In this document: one piece after another, positions 17,779 to 26,946 of the stretch
Position numbering within the stretch: position 1 is the first letter of the stretch
How the letters are laid out: each line of letters starts with the position of its first letter
NCBI GenBank assembly: GCA_000196815.1
Contig: FP929003.1
Coordinates: 930,001 to 994,000, forward strand
Direction of reading: 5' to 3'
DNA: 64,000 nt
Origin: Nitrospira defluvii
GTDB lineage: Bacteria > Nitrospirota > Nitrospiria > Nitrospirales > Nitrospiraceae
The notes under the pieces: model-generated
What the model was told of the DNA's origin: nothing
Databases searched by the model: none
Seen by the model: the letters and a program-made list of their open reading frames with translations, nothing else
Translations under genes and position numbers: made by a program

Positions 17779-18057
17779 CTACCCTTGGTAGGCTTGGCCG
17801 AGGCCTGCAGACTCGCCCTTGTGGCTCATCAGCTGCCCAGTGGCGCTGACTGCCTGCATCTCAATCGCTTCGTGTTTGGCGGCGTTGCAGACAACGACGC
17901 AGAGTTCGCATCCCTTACAACGATCAATTGTGACTTCCGCCACCATTTTTGTCGAGTTAAGGTCCAAGCAGTTGGCTTCCGGGCAATACATGATGCAGAG
18001 GCGGCAGCCCTTCTTGGCCACGCACTTCTCGTCGATCACTTGCGCTACGTTATACAT
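17779..18057 (-). CDS. 2-oxoacid:ferredoxin oxidoreductase, ferredoxin-like delta subunit
   Basis: Electron-transfer subunit holding two [4Fe-4S] clusters that passes electrons from the catalytic subunits to ferredoxin. The 92-residue product has two cysteine groups: CVAKKGCRLCIMYCPE (the first with a one-residue-longer spacing) and CKGCELCVVVCN. It is the last gene of a five-gene operon and is followed by a perfect terminator. Whether the enzyme acts on pyruvate or 2-oxoglutarate cannot be told; both five-subunit types are known in bacteria with the reverse TCA cycle. Confidence 0.9.
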   Translation of the reverse strand: MYNVAQVIDEKCVAKKGCRLCIMYCPEANCLDLNSTKMVAEVTIDRCKGCELCVVVCNAAKHEAIEMQAVSATGQLMSHKGESAGLGQAYQG

Positions 18058-18080
18058 GCGACGTGGTTCCTTCTCTCTCG

Positions 18081-18788
18081 TTAAGCTGCAACGGCAGGAT
18101 TGCCAACCCGCAACTCGACCTTGTTCTTGTCAGCCCATTCGCTTGCGATTTCGTAGGCTCGCTTGACTGTTGCCAGGTTCTTCGCCAATAGCATTTCTTT
18201 TTTGGCGAACTTCTTCTTAATCGCTTCGTCCAGGGATGCGGTACCGCCGGATGCCACGAACTTCTTGCCGAATCGCTCTTGCAAGGCACCGTCGAGAGCT
18301 TCCATTGAGACGCATTTGGTAATACCTGCGACCGAACCAATCATCGACATATTCGTCGAGAGTTCGGTGCCGGCGACTTCGATCGCGAGCTCGGTTCCCG
18401 CAATGTAGAACAAGGCCACATTCAGGTCCTTGAGGCGATTGATATCTTCTTCTGATAGGAGAGGCTGGGCTGAGTTGATGATGACAACCCCCCCTTCTTT
18501 GACACCGGAGTAGAAGGGCATGGTGTAGCTCTTGCCCATCGTAATAACTTGAGGATGAAATACTTCGATCACATCGGGAAATACCAACTCACCCCGGTCA
18601 TAGATCCGCTCAATCCCGATCCGACAGTAACTTTCTGCGGGAGCCATTCGCTTTTCAGCGCCAAAAAAGGGATTCGAAATGGAAAATTTTCCGTCTCGGT
18701 TGGCGGCCATGGCCATTACGTGGGCTGCCGTCACGGCGCCTTGCCCACCCAGCCCGGACATGCGAATGTTGAGTCTCTTCTTGATCAT
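18081..18788 (-). CDS. 2-oxoacid:ferredoxin oxidoreductase, gamma subunit
   Basis: Gamma subunit of a pyruvate- or 2-oxoglutarate:ferredoxin oxidoreductase. The 235-residue product opens with MSGLGGQGAVTAAHVMAMAA, the glycine-rich motif of this subunit, followed by NPFFGAEKRMAPAESYCRIG. The C-terminal part (about 165-235) is an extra helical region (DEAIKKKFAKKEMLLAKN). It is 17 bases downstream of the beta subunit and 23 upstream of the ferredoxin subunit, in one operon. Confidence 0.92.
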   Translation of the reverse strand: MIKKRLNIRMSGLGGQGAVTAAHVMAMAANRDGKFSISNPFFGAEKRMAPAESYCRIGIERIYDRGELVFPDVIEVFHPQVITMGKSYTMPFYSGVKEGGVVIINSAQPLLSEEDINRLKDLNVALFYIAGTELAIEVAGTELSTNMSMIGSVAGITKCVSMEALDGALQERFGKKFVASGGTASLDEAIKKKFAKKEMLLAKNLATVKRAYEIASEWADKNKVELRVGNPAVAA

Positions 18789-18805
18789 GAGCGACCTCCG
18801 ATTTC

Positions 18806-19708
18806 TTAAGCTTTTCCCGCCAACTGTTTTGCGGCGGCTTTGCGTTCCTTGTCCTTAGCAGCCAGTTCAGCCAGGAACTGCTTCGCCGGCTCGCTGACAT
18901 ACTCTTTGTAAGCAAATCGCTCAGTTGGCTTTTCAGAGTCACGCATTTCCTGGAGGCCTTCCATGCTGTTCTTGCCGATTTCAAGGATGCACGGCGTGTA
19001 CAGCTGGATATACGTAGGTCCAATTTCGCGTGCGATGAGGACGGAATTCCGAATCACCTTTTCCACTAGTGACGGCTTGCTCACTGTGCAGTTAACGACG
19101 TAGTGACAGCCGGACTCTCGGGCAATTTCAGGCAAACGGACTTTGTCGAATAGTTTTCCAACCGGAGCCATCTTGGCTACGAAGCCTTTTTGCATCAGGC
19201 CACTTTCCTGGCCACCGGTATTGGCGTACAGCTCATTGTCAAAACAGATGGTTGTGAACTTTTCCTGTCGGAACCAGGCTTGCAGGGTCATGTCCAGGCC
19301 GATATCGACCGTCGCACCATCTCCTGCCAAGACGACTACGTCTTTCACGCGGTCGGGGAATCTCACGCTCAGGGCTCGCTTCAGCCCGGATGCAATGGCG
19401 TTTTGATTGCCAAAGAGGGAGTGAATGTTGTGTACCGCCACCATTGGGAATACGAGGCTGGTGCAGCCTGTGGAACCGACCATCACCGTATCCTCAGGGT
19501 TTGGGAGTGAGGCCAGGATATAGCGGAAGGCCATGGATTCAGGGCAACCGGCGCACAAGGAGTGCTGCTCAATCAGTTCTTTAGAGGTTCCAATATCTTT
19601 CCAGCCACGGTCCTCTTTCCCGTAAGTCGCGCTTTGAACGAGGTCCTGGTAGTCCGACGGCATGATGTCATATAGGTCCGGCGAAATTTTGATTCGCTCT
19701 TTGCTCAT
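18806..19708 (-). CDS. 2-oxoacid:ferredoxin oxidoreductase, beta subunit (TPP-binding)
   Basis: Binds thiamine diphosphate and, with the alpha subunit, cleaves or forms the 2-oxoacid. The 300-residue product has the cysteines CAGCPE and GSTGC that help hold a [4Fe-4S] cluster, and the TPP motif beginning LAGDGATVDIG and ending NELYANTGGQ. The Ala/Lys-rich C-terminal tail is probably flexible. It lies downstream of the alpha subunit. In carbon fixation this enzyme class runs in the reductive direction; that role here is inferred. Confidence 0.93.
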   Translation of the reverse strand: MSKERIKISPDLYDIMPSDYQDLVQSATYGKEDRGWKDIGTSKELIEQHSLCAGCPESMAFRYILASLPNPEDTVMVGSTGCTSLVFPMVAVHNIHSLFGNQNAIASGLKRALSVRFPDRVKDVVVLAGDGATVDIGLDMTLQAWFRQEKFTTICFDNELYANTGGQESGLMQKGFVAKMAPVGKLFDKVRLPEIARESGCHYVVNCTVSKPSLVEKVIRNSVLIAREIGPTYIQLYTPCILEIGKNSMEGLQEMRDSEKPTERFAYKEYVSEPAKQFLAELAAKDKERKAAAKQLAGKA

Positions 19709-19777
19709 GTATGCCTCCTTAAGGCTTGTCTATCATGTAATGATGGCTTAATTGATGGTTTCACAGCTCAGATACTA

Positions 19778-20989
19778 TCAGCTCCCTCTTCCAGCGAGTG
19801 ACTCGGAGCGCAGGCCTAGAGCCGTTTTGATCTCTGAAGCGATGATTTCTGGCGGCATCGTCATTCCGCCACACACGTGCGGGCCGGCATGAACACGCTC
19901 GCTGTTAGGGATGGTGGCTTTGATTTCTTTGGCTAACCAACCCGTCACGTTAAACTCCGGCACAAAAATGTGTTTTGCATTCTTTGTGGCCTCGCGAATT
20001 TCTTCTCCGGGCCAGGGGCGGAGTGACTTCACCTTCACCAGTCCGCAACGCACGCCCTCGTCTTCGAGCAGGCGGATAGCTTCTCGCCCCTGTGAGACCG
20101 CAGTGCCTGACGCAACAATCACGACTTCAGCATCAGTGTTTTCTGTATCGATCAGGCCATTGATCCACTTGATCGTGTGCTTGCGCGAGCGTTCAATCGC
20201 CGCCCAAATTTCTTGTTGCCAGGAAGCGTGGGTGGCATAGCTGATGTAGTTGCTCTTCATAATGAACGGGTCACGCATCATTCGGACCGGCGGACACTCC
20301 ATGTCCATGCAAGGCACGGGTGAGCGGTAGGGATCGTAAGGGGGCAGGCACATATCGGCTGGAGTGAGGTTCACGACGTCTTTCGTATGGGTCACAAAGA
20401 AGCCGTCACAGCATAACGCCAGAGGTAAATGCACTTCCGGTTCTTCCGATACCATGAAGCCTTTGAGGATCCAATCGAAGAAGTCCTGTGCCGTCTCTGC
20501 GTGCCAAACTAGCATGCCTGTATTTAACAGGTAGGAAATCTCAATCGTATCCGGCTGAATCGACAGCGGAGAGTTGATGCCTCGACATGTGACGATCATT
20601 TGAATCGGCAGACGCGCACCCGCCCACATAGGAAAGTTTTCCATCGCGCGCATCGTGCCAGGCCCGGCGGTCGTCGTGAACACCCGTGCGCCACCAAAGG
20701 CGGCGCCGGCACATTGGGACATAACGGCAAACTCGCTCTCGCCGCGGAAGTAGTCACCGATGTAGCCTTCGGCGAACAATTCACCGATGAGGGCTGCAGC
20801 CTCGCTTTGCGGCGTAATGGGGTAGGCAATCATGACGTCGCAGCTTGCCCGACGCAGGGCCTCCTTAATGACCTCGCTGCCGGTGTAAAAGGACGGGTTG
20901 CGAGGGGCCTCGTGCATCATCTTCCACGCATCTGTATATGTCTGGCCCTTTTTATTCTGTGTCCCGATGTGGGATTTTATTTCCGCCAT
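19778..20989 (-). CDS. 2-oxoacid:ferredoxin oxidoreductase, alpha subunit
   Basis: Catalytic alpha subunit carrying the pyrimidine-binding domain for thiamine diphosphate and the transketolase C-terminal domain. The 403-residue product has TGSEVIKEALRRASCDVMIAYPITPQSE, the FRGESEFAVMSQCAGAAFGGARVFTTTAGPG segment, and a C-terminal domain from about residue 265 (AEVVIVASGTAVSQ, SLRPWP). It follows the unusual fifth-subunit gene by 42 bases and precedes the beta subunit. Substrate specificity is not visible. Confidence 0.93.
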   Translation of the reverse strand: MAEIKSHIGTQNKKGQTYTDAWKMMHEAPRNPSFYTGSEVIKEALRRASCDVMIAYPITPQSEAAALIGELFAEGYIGDYFRGESEFAVMSQCAGAAFGGARVFTTTAGPGTMRAMENFPMWAGARLPIQMIVTCRGINSPLSIQPDTIEISYLLNTGMLVWHAETAQDFFDWILKGFMVSEEPEVHLPLALCCDGFFVTHTKDVVNLTPADMCLPPYDPYRSPVPCMDMECPPVRMMRDPFIMKSNYISYATHASWQQEIWAAIERSRKHTIKWINGLIDTENTDAEVVIVASGTAVSQGREAIRLLEDEGVRCGLVKVKSLRPWPGEEIREATKNAKHIFVPEFNVTGWLAKEIKATIPNSERVHAGPHVCGGMTMPPEIIASEIKTALGLRSESLAGRGS

Positions 20990-21031
20990 GGACTCGGCCT
21001 CCTTTTAATCGTTAGAAGTGCTTGAAGCCAC

Positions 21032-21667
21032 TTAGTTTGACGCGCTGGTCTTTGCTGTGGTCAGCCGCGGTTTGACCGTGCCCTTGAGTTTACGGATCCA
21101 TTCGCCCAGCTTGAGGATTTTCTCCACAGAAGCATCTCTAAAGGAGAGCATGGCATCTTCATGTCCTGCCTGGGCGCACATCGCAACGGTATAGCAGGAT
21201 GTTCCGCCCCGGATGATCTTAAGCGATAGATTCGCCTGGTGGCAGTGCACGCCGATGAACATACAGCAGTCAATCTTGTTATGCCAGATGGTCAGGTTCG
21301 GGTGGTTGGGATTGATTTCCACTTCGGGGTTGATTTTGGGATACTTAGGGCGATAGTCCGGCATAGGAATCAGCATCGGTTTCTGCCCGGGCTGAACGCA
21401 CTCCTTCAAAATTTCGTAGAGCTTTCTGACGGCAGCTGCCTTCTTGGCGGCCTTTTCGTTCCAGGCCCACAAGACTAAGGGGCCAGGGAAAATGGTCGGC
21501 ACCTGCGCCATCAGGAACTGGCGCGCCGCTTCTTCGTAGGCTTTTTCTTCTGGAACGATCACGCCGTTGATATGTGCCTCGCCTGGATTGGGGAGATAGA
21601 TCCCCATGGAGGCTGCTGCCGGTGGCAAGAAGTGCTCTGGGCCTGGTAACACGCGATACTGAGTCAT
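21032..21667 (-). CDS. Fifth (epsilon-type) subunit of the 2-oxoacid:ferredoxin oxidoreductase
   Basis: A 211-residue product of the small family sometimes labelled carbon monoxide dehydrogenase beta-subunit-like. It is found as the extra subunit of five-subunit pyruvate and 2-oxoglutarate oxidoreductases in Aquificae and Nitrospirae. It shows CCMFIGVHCHQANLSL and GTSCYTVAMCAQAGHEDAM, a Cys/His-rich core that could bind metal. The ATG at 21667 (MTQYRVLPGPEH) was chosen because AGCAGG lies upstream; a longer in-frame start at 21736 adds an unconserved-looking tail. It is the first gene after the promoter at 21876-21905. The role is inferred from context. Confidence 0.78.
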   Translation of the reverse strand: MTQYRVLPGPEHFLPPAAASMGIYLPNPGEAHINGVIVPEEKAYEEAARQFLMAQVPTIFPGPLVLWAWNEKAAKKAAAVRKLYEILKECVQPGQKPMLIPMPDYRPKYPKINPEVEINPNHPNLTIWHNKIDCCMFIGVHCHQANLSLKIIRGGTSCYTVAMCAQAGHEDAMLSFRDASVEKILKLGEWIRKLKGTVKPRLTTAKTSASN

Positions 21668-22011
21668 TCGAACCTGCTCTCTTTTTGGGGTTAACAACTT
21701 GGAGAAGGGACACCCTCGGTTAAAGCGTGGGGTCAAGTCACTCTATGCTTTCTCGATGTTTCTCTGCAACACGGCAGAAGGCCCACTTTGGGAAAATTTA
21801 GGGCCAGCGCTGGAGAAGGCTGTTAGGTCTTTTGAACTAGAGTGATTCGACCTTCACAAACGGCGCTAAGTGCGCATTATAGGTGGCGATCTTTCGGGTT
21901 GTCAATCTAAGGGATATGCGTGACGGTTAGGCGGTATTTAGGCGGTGTTAATGAGACGCAGATGCTTACTCCTGCTGGGAGCAACTGATCTGCGGTCTCG
22001 AAAGAACCTGA
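21668..22011. other. Promoter and leader region of the oxidoreductase operon
   Basis: A 344-base gap. It holds the - strand promoter at 21876-21905 and a leader of about 200 bases before the operon start at 21667. No riboswitch or terminator was recognised. The stretch 21906-22011 shows nothing identifiable. Confidence 0.6.
21876..21905 (-). promoter_or_regulatory. Sigma-70-type promoter of the oxidoreductase operon
   Basis: Read on -, TTGACA (21905-21900), an 18-base spacer and a consensus TATAAT (21881-21876). The start would be near 21869. Confidence 0.8.
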
Positions 22012-22299
22012 TTATGTGTGCGATTGTGAGGCGGGAAGTACCTGCAGGAAGGGATGAACTTCCACGCGTTCGAAGATTCCGTGCACTGTGTAGGGGTCTT
22101 CGTGGGCGATTTGCCTCGCCTCTTCGAGAGAATCTGCCTCTATGATAATCAGGCTCCCTGCCTGATCAGTGAACGGGCCAGCCAAAACCACTCTCCCTGC
22201 GCGGTTCAGTGGCTCCAGTCCGGCCAAATGCGCGGTGCGGTGGATTTTGCGTTTTGCTTGGCCGTCGGGCCCATCAAAGCCAAGGATAACGAATGTCAT
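22012..22299 (-). CDS. YciI-like (YCII) domain protein
   Basis: A 95-residue single-domain protein of the YCII family, a ferredoxin-like fold with a conserved His-Asp pair and no well-defined physiological role. Visible family features are FVILGFDGPDG at the start, HLAGLEPLNRAGRVVLAGPF, GSLIIIEADSLEEARQIAHEDPY and the C-terminal VEVHPF. The ATG at 22299 was chosen over an in-frame GTG at 22308 because the AGGA site is better spaced. It lies 22 bases downstream of the DUF2203 gene on the same strand, so the two are probably cotranscribed. Confidence 0.85.
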   Translation of the reverse strand: MTFVILGFDGPDGQAKRKIHRTAHLAGLEPLNRAGRVVLAGPFTDQAGSLIIIEADSLEEARQIAHEDPYTVHGIFERVEVHPFLQVLPASQSHT

Positions 22300-22321
22300 G
22301 GAGGGCACAGTCCTTTGCTAC

Positions 22322-22735
22322 CTACCTAGAGCTTTCGTCAAGCGGGTGGCGATCTTTGTATCCACAGGAGGTCTCGTGCCACCATCGAATTTCATCTTCA
22401 CCGAACTTCCAGCACAGATAGACTACACGACCCTCAAGCTTATATGGAAAGTCACATAGTCCGAGGTCGACGTCTTTGATGACCACGCCGAGTTCGTGAA
22501 CCGCCTGTAGGCTTCCGCTAATCTCGTGCAGGGCTCGAATGTAAAGCGCTCCAACGGGGCTTCCGCCCCCTGAGGCGGCCTGCGCGCTGGCCTTGCTGAC
22601 CTCTTCCTTGGTGCTCGCAATCACGGTCTTGGCTCGACGTACGGCGGCAAATCGCTGATTGAGTTGAGGAAGGAGTTCGTTGGCTTCGGCCAGCGTGAAT
22701 ATGCGATCCGGTGTGTCGTTGTCTGATTTGGCCAT
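22322..22735 (-). CDS. DUF2203 family protein
   Basis: A 137-residue cytosolic protein of uncharacterised family DUF2203. It opens with IFTLAEANELLPQLNQRF, continues with a helical segment, and ends with the conserved block VIKDVDLGLCDFPY...GRVVYLCWKFGEDEIRWWHE. No catalytic motif is apparent. It is transcribed away from rho, probably together with the YCII gene downstream. Confidence 0.85.
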   Translation of the reverse strand: MAKSDNDTPDRIFTLAEANELLPQLNQRFAAVRRAKTVIASTKEEVSKASAQAASGGGSPVGALYIRALHEISGSLQAVHELGVVIKDVDLGLCDFPYKLEGRVVYLCWKFGEDEIRWWHETSCGYKDRHPLDESSR

Positions 22736-23246
22736 GAATATTTTCCCGTGCGATCTTTAACATATCACTTCACGGCCTGCAACCGAAACGCCCAGCCACA
22801 CTTGGGTTTGACTTATGAGAAGACCTGTATGTGGCGATCGGTACGTTATGGAGTTAGCAAGAAGGTGTGTTGTGGTTCGAGGGACGACGGATCAGGCGTT
22901 AATGTGTTGACAATGTTCGATGTCGGCGCTAGAATCACTTCAACTTCGCGATTTGTACAAATTGCTTTACCTTCTGTGCATCAGCTTCCGAGACCCATCT
23001 CAATCATAAATTCCCAAGGGCAGTGCAGCATCAGTTCTGGAATAGCGGGTTGTTTCCATTTCCGCAAAATCTAAATCGACAACATCTTCATCGAACCATC
23101 CTGCCGTAGACAACCAGCAGGTCGACATCTAGACAATCACTTCCGTGAATTCGTTCATGACCATTAAATCGTTTTTCTCATTTTGGGGAGCTGTCGGGTT
23201 CAGAGCCCGATAGGGAAGAGGTATGACACAGGTTAAAGGGGAAGTT
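22736..23246. other. Long C-rich leader region upstream of rho
   Basis: A 510-base gap. After the promoter at 22907-22935, a leader of about 300 bases precedes rho. In 23061-23170 the coding strand has roughly 33 C against 15 G by hand count. Such C-rich, G-poor, weakly structured RNA is what Rho binds, so autoregulation is plausible. A small hairpin (TCGGGTTCAGAGCCCGA) lies just before the start. Confidence 0.5.
22907..22935 (+). promoter_or_regulatory. Sigma-70-type promoter for rho
   Basis: TTGACA (22907-22912), a 17-base spacer and TAGAAT (22930-22935). Transcription would begin near 22942. Confidence 0.72.
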
Positions 23247-24494
23247 ATGCATCTCGCGGAACTCAAGCAGAAGTCGATTGCCGACCTGAATGAGGTGGCG
23301 CGGGATCTGAAGATTGAGGGGGCGGCAAACCTGCGCAAGCAGGAGCTCATATTTGCCATTCTCCAAGCACAGACTGAGAAAAACGGTGTTGTGTTTGGTG
23401 AGGGAGTGCTGGAGACCTTGCCGGATGGTTTTGGGTTTCTCCGCGCACCTGACTCGAACTATCTCCCCGGGCCTGACGATATTTATATCTCCCCCTCGCA
23501 GATTCGGCGATTCAACCTCCGGACGGGCGATATTGTGTCGGGGCAAATACGTCCGCCCAAGGAGAGTGAGCGTTATTTTGCCTTGCTCAAGGTGGAGAAG
23601 GTTAACTATGAGGATCCTGAAGTCGCACGTGACAAGATCCTGTTTGATAACCTGACCCCCCTCTATCCTGAAGAGCGTCTCAATCTCGAATTTGACCGGG
23701 AAGAGTACTGCACGCGGGTGATGGATCTCACGACTCCGATTGGCAAGGGGCAGCGTGGCCTGATTGTCGCCGCGCCGCGCACCGGAAAAACCATGTTGCT
23801 GCAGGCGATCGCCCGCGCGATTCTGAAGAATCACAAGGAAGTCACGCTCATCGTCCTGTTAATTGATGAGCGACCTGAGGAAGTCACGGATTGGCAGCGG
23901 CAAGTAAAAGCCGAAGTTATCAGCTCCACCTTTGACGAGCCAGCACAGCGCCATGCTCAAGTTGCGGAAATGGTCTTGGAGAAGGCAAAGCGGCTCGTCG
24001 AGCACAAGAAGGATGTCGTGATCCTCCTCGATAGCATCACCCGATTGGCCAGGGCCTACAATACGATTGCCCCTCCCAGCGGGAAGGTTCTCTCGGGCGG
24101 GTTGGATTCGAACGCATTGCAGCGTCCGAAACGATTCTTCGGCGCCGCCAGAAACATTGAAAACGGCGGGAGCTTGACGATCATGGCGACCGCGCTGATC
24201 GATACCGGCAGCCGCATGGACGATGTGATCTTCGAAGAATTCAAGGGAACTGGTAACATGGAAGTACACTTGGATCGTCGTCTGGCCGACAAGCGTTTAT
24301 TCCCGGCGATCGATATCAGTCAGTCCGGGACCCGCAAGGAAGAGTTGCTGGTCGACCGCGATCGCTTGAACAAGATGTGGATCCTGCGGAAGGTGTTGAG
24401 CCCGTTGGGGACGATGGAAGCCATGGAGTTCTTAATGGATAAGATCGGCGGCACCAAAACCAATCAGGAATTTTTGCAATCCATGAATCGTTAG
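23247..24494 (+). CDS. rho: Transcription termination factor Rho
   Basis: Hexameric RNA helicase that binds C-rich RNA and releases RNA polymerase. The 415-residue product starts [21 protein letters not shown], the usual Rho N-terminal helical domain. It has the cold-shock-like RNA-binding domain (GFGFLR at about 62-67, then [16 protein letters not shown]). The ATPase core has Walker [38 protein letters not shown] and the C-terminal SGTRKEELL. The ATG at 23247 has AGGGGA upstream and matches the family start; an in-frame ATG at 23223 also has a site (GGAAGAGG) and could be used. It lies upstream of rpmE. Confidence 0.97.
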   Translation: MHLAELKQKSIADLNEVARDLKIEGAANLRKQELIFAILQAQTEKNGVVFGEGVLETLPDGFGFLRAPDSNYLPGPDDIYISPSQIRRFNLRTGDIVSGQIRPPKESERYFALLKVEKVNYEDPEVARDKILFDNLTPLYPEERLNLEFDREEYCTRVMDLTTPIGKGQRGLIVAAPRTGKTMLLQAIARAILKNHKEVTLIVLLIDERPEEVTDWQRQVKAEVISSTFDEPAQRHAQVAEMVLEKAKRLVEHKKDVVILLDSITRLARAYNTIAPPSGKVLSGGLDSNALQRPKRFFGAARNIENGGSLTIMATALIDTGSRMDDVIFEEFKGTGNMEVHLDRRLADKRLFPAIDISQSGTRKEELLVDRDRLNKMWILRKVLSPLGTMEAMEFLMDKIGGTKTNQEFLQSMNR

Positions 24495-24503
24495 GTGTCG
24501 CGC

Positions 24504-24533
24504 TTGCCAGTGCGGGGCACTCCAGTGTAAAGT
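24504..24533 (+). promoter_or_regulatory. Candidate promoter for rpmE
   Basis: TTGCCA (24504-24509), an 18-base spacer and TAAAGT (24528-24533) lie between rho and rpmE. It is moderately close to consensus and in the expected place. Confidence 0.45.
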
Positions 24534-24595
24534 CATGCACCCTGGCGAGCAGGACCGGGCGAGTCAACGAATCAAGGGGTAGTAGAGGAGCTCGT

Positions 24596-24802
24596 ATGCA
24601 AAAGGGAATTCATCCAGTCTATCGTGAAGCTACAGTGCATTGTGCCTGCGGGAACACGTTCAAGACGCGATCCACCATCGGAAACATCAAGGTCGACATC
24701 TGTGCCGGGTGTCATCCCTTCTTTACGGGAACCCAGAAAATCGTCGATACCGAAGGACGGGTCGAGCGGTTCAAGAAGAAGTACGCCAAGAAAGATAAGT
24801 AG
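24596..24802 (+). CDS. rpmE: 50S ribosomal protein L31
   Basis: Small zinc-binding protein of the large ribosomal subunit. The 68-residue product begins [22 protein letters not shown] and has CAC plus CAGC, the four-cysteine zinc form (C+), so this is the zinc-requiring version. The basic C-terminus ([11 protein letters not shown]) is typical. A strong AGAGGAG site precedes the ATG. Transcription should end at the hairpin at 24823-24862. Confidence 0.97.
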   Translation: MQKGIHPVYREATVHCACGNTFKTRSTIGNIKVDICAGCHPFFTGTQKIVDTEGRVERFKKKYAKKDK

Positions 24803-24822
24803 GCCTCAGTCAGGACATCATG

Positions 24823-24862
24823 GAGACCCTGCTTCCTTTTGGGGCAGGGTCTCTTGTTTTTT
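24823..24862 (+). terminator. Intrinsic terminator after rpmE
   Basis: A 10-bp perfect stem (24823-24832 with 24844-24853) and an 11-base loop, followed by TTGTTTTTT. It lies inside the upstream extension of the prfA frame, which argues against a prfA start before 24862. Confidence 0.88.
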
Positions 24863-24897
24863 GGGGTAAAGCGGGCTACGGCCGGAATGGGCGGGAC

Positions 24898-25980
24898 ATG
24901 GAAGACGGGCTGATCAAGAAGTGGGAAGGCATGGCTGCGCGCTTCCAAGAGCTGACCAATCAGCTCATGGATCCGTCTGTCCTGAATCAGCCGGGAATGA
25001 TCCACAAGCTGAACAAGGAACGGACAGAGTTGGAAGAGCCGGCGCTGCAATTTATCGCCTACTGCGAGGCGAAGAAGCAGCTGGAAGACGTATCCGCCTT
25101 GCTCCAGGACGCCTCGACAGGGGCGGACATGAAGCAGCTGTTTGCGGAAGAAAGTGACCATCTCCAGCAGCAGGTGCTGGAGATTGAGCATCGCGCTAAA
25201 GACTTTCTCACTCCGAAGGATCCTCGCGATGAGAAGAACATGTTTTTGGAAATCCGGGCAGGAACGGGCGGGGACGAGGCAGCCCTGTTTGCCGGAGATC
25301 TGTTTCGGATGTATCTCAAATATGCCGAACGCAATCGACTCAAGTTAGAAGTCGTTGATGCGTCCGAGACCGGAATCGGTGGGTATCGAGAGGTAATTGC
25401 ACTACTCGAAGGGAAGGGCGCGTACGGGCGTCTCCGGTACGAAAGCGGAGTGCACCGTGTGCAGCGGGTACCGACCACGGAAGCCAGTGGAAGAATTCAC
25501 ACCTCGACGGTGACGGTGGCGGTCATGCCGGAGGTGGATGAAGTCGAAGTGCATATCGACCCGAAGGATTTGCGTATCGACACGTTCTGTTCGTCAGGTG
25601 CGGGCGGGCAGAGTGTCAATACGACCTACTCGGCGGTCCGTATTACCCACATCCCGACCGGCGTGGTCGTCAGCTGCCAGGATGAGCGGTCGCAGCTCAA
25701 GAATCGAACGAAAGCCATGCGGAATTTGCGGGCGCGTATTGTCGAAGCCGAGCGTGAAAAGCAGGAAGCGGAAATCGCACAAAACCGGAAATCGCAGGTG
25801 GGAACGGGCGACCGAAGCGAAAAGATCCGCACGTACAATTTTCCTCAAAACCGTGTGACGGATCATCGCATCGGACTGACGGTGCACAAACTCGATCAGG
25901 TCTTGGCCGGGGATTTGGAAGAGATTGTTCAGGCGCTCCGCGCACACTATGAACATTTGGCTTCCTTGGAAACGAAATGA
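24898..25980 (+). CDS. prfA: Peptide chain release factor 1
   Basis: Recognises UAA and UAG stop codons and triggers peptide release. The 360-residue product has the RF1 order: helical N-terminal domain, [20 protein letters not shown], the codon-recognition region with [17 protein letters not shown] (PxT type, so RF1 and not RF2), and [18 protein letters not shown] with the GGQ catalytic motif. The ATG at 24898 was chosen because it matches the family start and lies after the rpmE terminator; GGGCGGGAC precedes it. Its stop overlaps the prmC start by four bases. Confidence 0.97.
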   Translation: MEDGLIKKWEGMAARFQELTNQLMDPSVLNQPGMIHKLNKERTELEEPALQFIAYCEAKKQLEDVSALLQDASTGADMKQLFAEESDHLQQQVLEIEHRAKDFLTPKDPRDEKNMFLEIRAGTGGDEAALFAGDLFRMYLKYAERNRLKLEVVDASETGIGGYREVIALLEGKGAYGRLRYESGVHRVQRVPTTEASGRIHTSTVTVAVMPEVDEVEVHIDPKDLRIDTFCSSGAGGQSVNTTYSAVRITHIPTGVVVSCQDERSQLKNRTKAMRNLRARIVEAEREKQEAEIAQNRKSQVGTGDRSEKIRTYNFPQNRVTDHRIGLTVHKLDQVLAGDLEEIVQALRAHYEHLASLETK

Positions 25981-26906
25981 GCACGGATCAACTCGGCATC
26001 GCCGATTGTCCCAGAGGAAGCATCGGTGCTGTGCTGGCTGAAGCTGAACGGAGTCTACGTGTGGCCGGTATCGAGGAGTCTGCATTGGAGGCAGCCTGGC
26101 TGTTGGAGCATGTGCTGCATGTTTCCCCGCTCATGCAAAGGGTGCAGGCCGAGCGTCCAGTGACTGCCGTGGACTATGCGAGCATGCAAGAGTTGGTCGC
26201 ACGGCGAGCCAACCGTGAACCGCTGCAGTATCTGCTGGGCACCCAGGAGTTTTGCGATCGTGAATTCCGTGTCACATCCGCTGTCCTTATTCCGCGGCCG
26301 GAGAGTGCCTTATTGGTTCAGGAAACGATCCGTCGATGCAGGCAGAATCCCTCCGCGATAGTGGTGGATGTGGGGACTGGGTCCGGTTGCCTGGCTGTGT
26401 CTGTGGCCTCGGCCCTTCCCGACGCGCGAGTGCTGGCGATCGATGCCTCTGCTGATGCATTGGCTGTGGCGCAGGCCAACATGGAGCAATTCGGATTCGG
26501 TGCGCGAATTGAATGTGTACAGGGAGATCTGCTGGCGCCGTTAGCCCAACGCGGGGAGACGAGTCAGGTGGACGTGATTGTGTCCAATCCTCCGTATATC
26601 GCCGATCTCGATCTGGTGACGCTCCAGCCGGAAGTGCGATGTTTCGAGCCGCATTTGGCCTTAGCCGGAGGGCCTGATGGCATGGATGTGCATCGCCGGC
26701 TTCTGCAGCAAGCTCCCGTCTATTTGAAGTCTAGGGGTGTGCTGCTGATGGAAGTGGGCCTCGGTCAGGCGGAGTTGGTCTGTCGCGAAGCCGAGAAAAG
26801 CGGATGGTTCCGCACCTACGATGTGCTGCGAGACGAAGGTGGCATTGACCGCGTGGTTTGTTTCGAGAAGACGGAGGAGAGGTCGAAGCCCTTGATCGTC
26901 AACTAG
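25977..26906 (+). CDS. prmC: Release factor glutamine methyltransferase PrmC
   Basis: Methylates the Gln of the GGQ motif in release factors, using SAM. The 309-residue product has an N-terminal helical domain that contacts the release factor ([30 protein letters not shown]). The methyltransferase domain has [16 protein letters not shown], and the [10 protein letters not shown] motif binds the target glutamine. It begins within the prfA stop (ATGA overlap), so enzyme and substrate are translated together, the common arrangement. It ends 40 bases before murA. Confidence 0.96.
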   Translation: MSTDQLGIADCPRGSIGAVLAEAERSLRVAGIEESALEAAWLLEHVLHVSPLMQRVQAERPVTAVDYASMQELVARRANREPLQYLLGTQEFCDREFRVTSAVLIPRPESALLVQETIRRCRQNPSAIVVDVGTGSGCLAVSVASALPDARVLAIDASADALAVAQANMEQFGFGARIECVQGDLLAPLAQRGETSQVDVIVSNPPYIADLDLVTLQPEVRCFEPHLALAGGPDGMDVHRRLLQQAPVYLKSRGVLLMEVGLGQAELVCREAEKSGWFRTYDVLRDEGGIDRVVCFEKTEERSKPLIVN

Positions 26907-26946
26907 GCATGCTAGCGGCAACGAGCGGGTCATCTTCTTAATTCTC

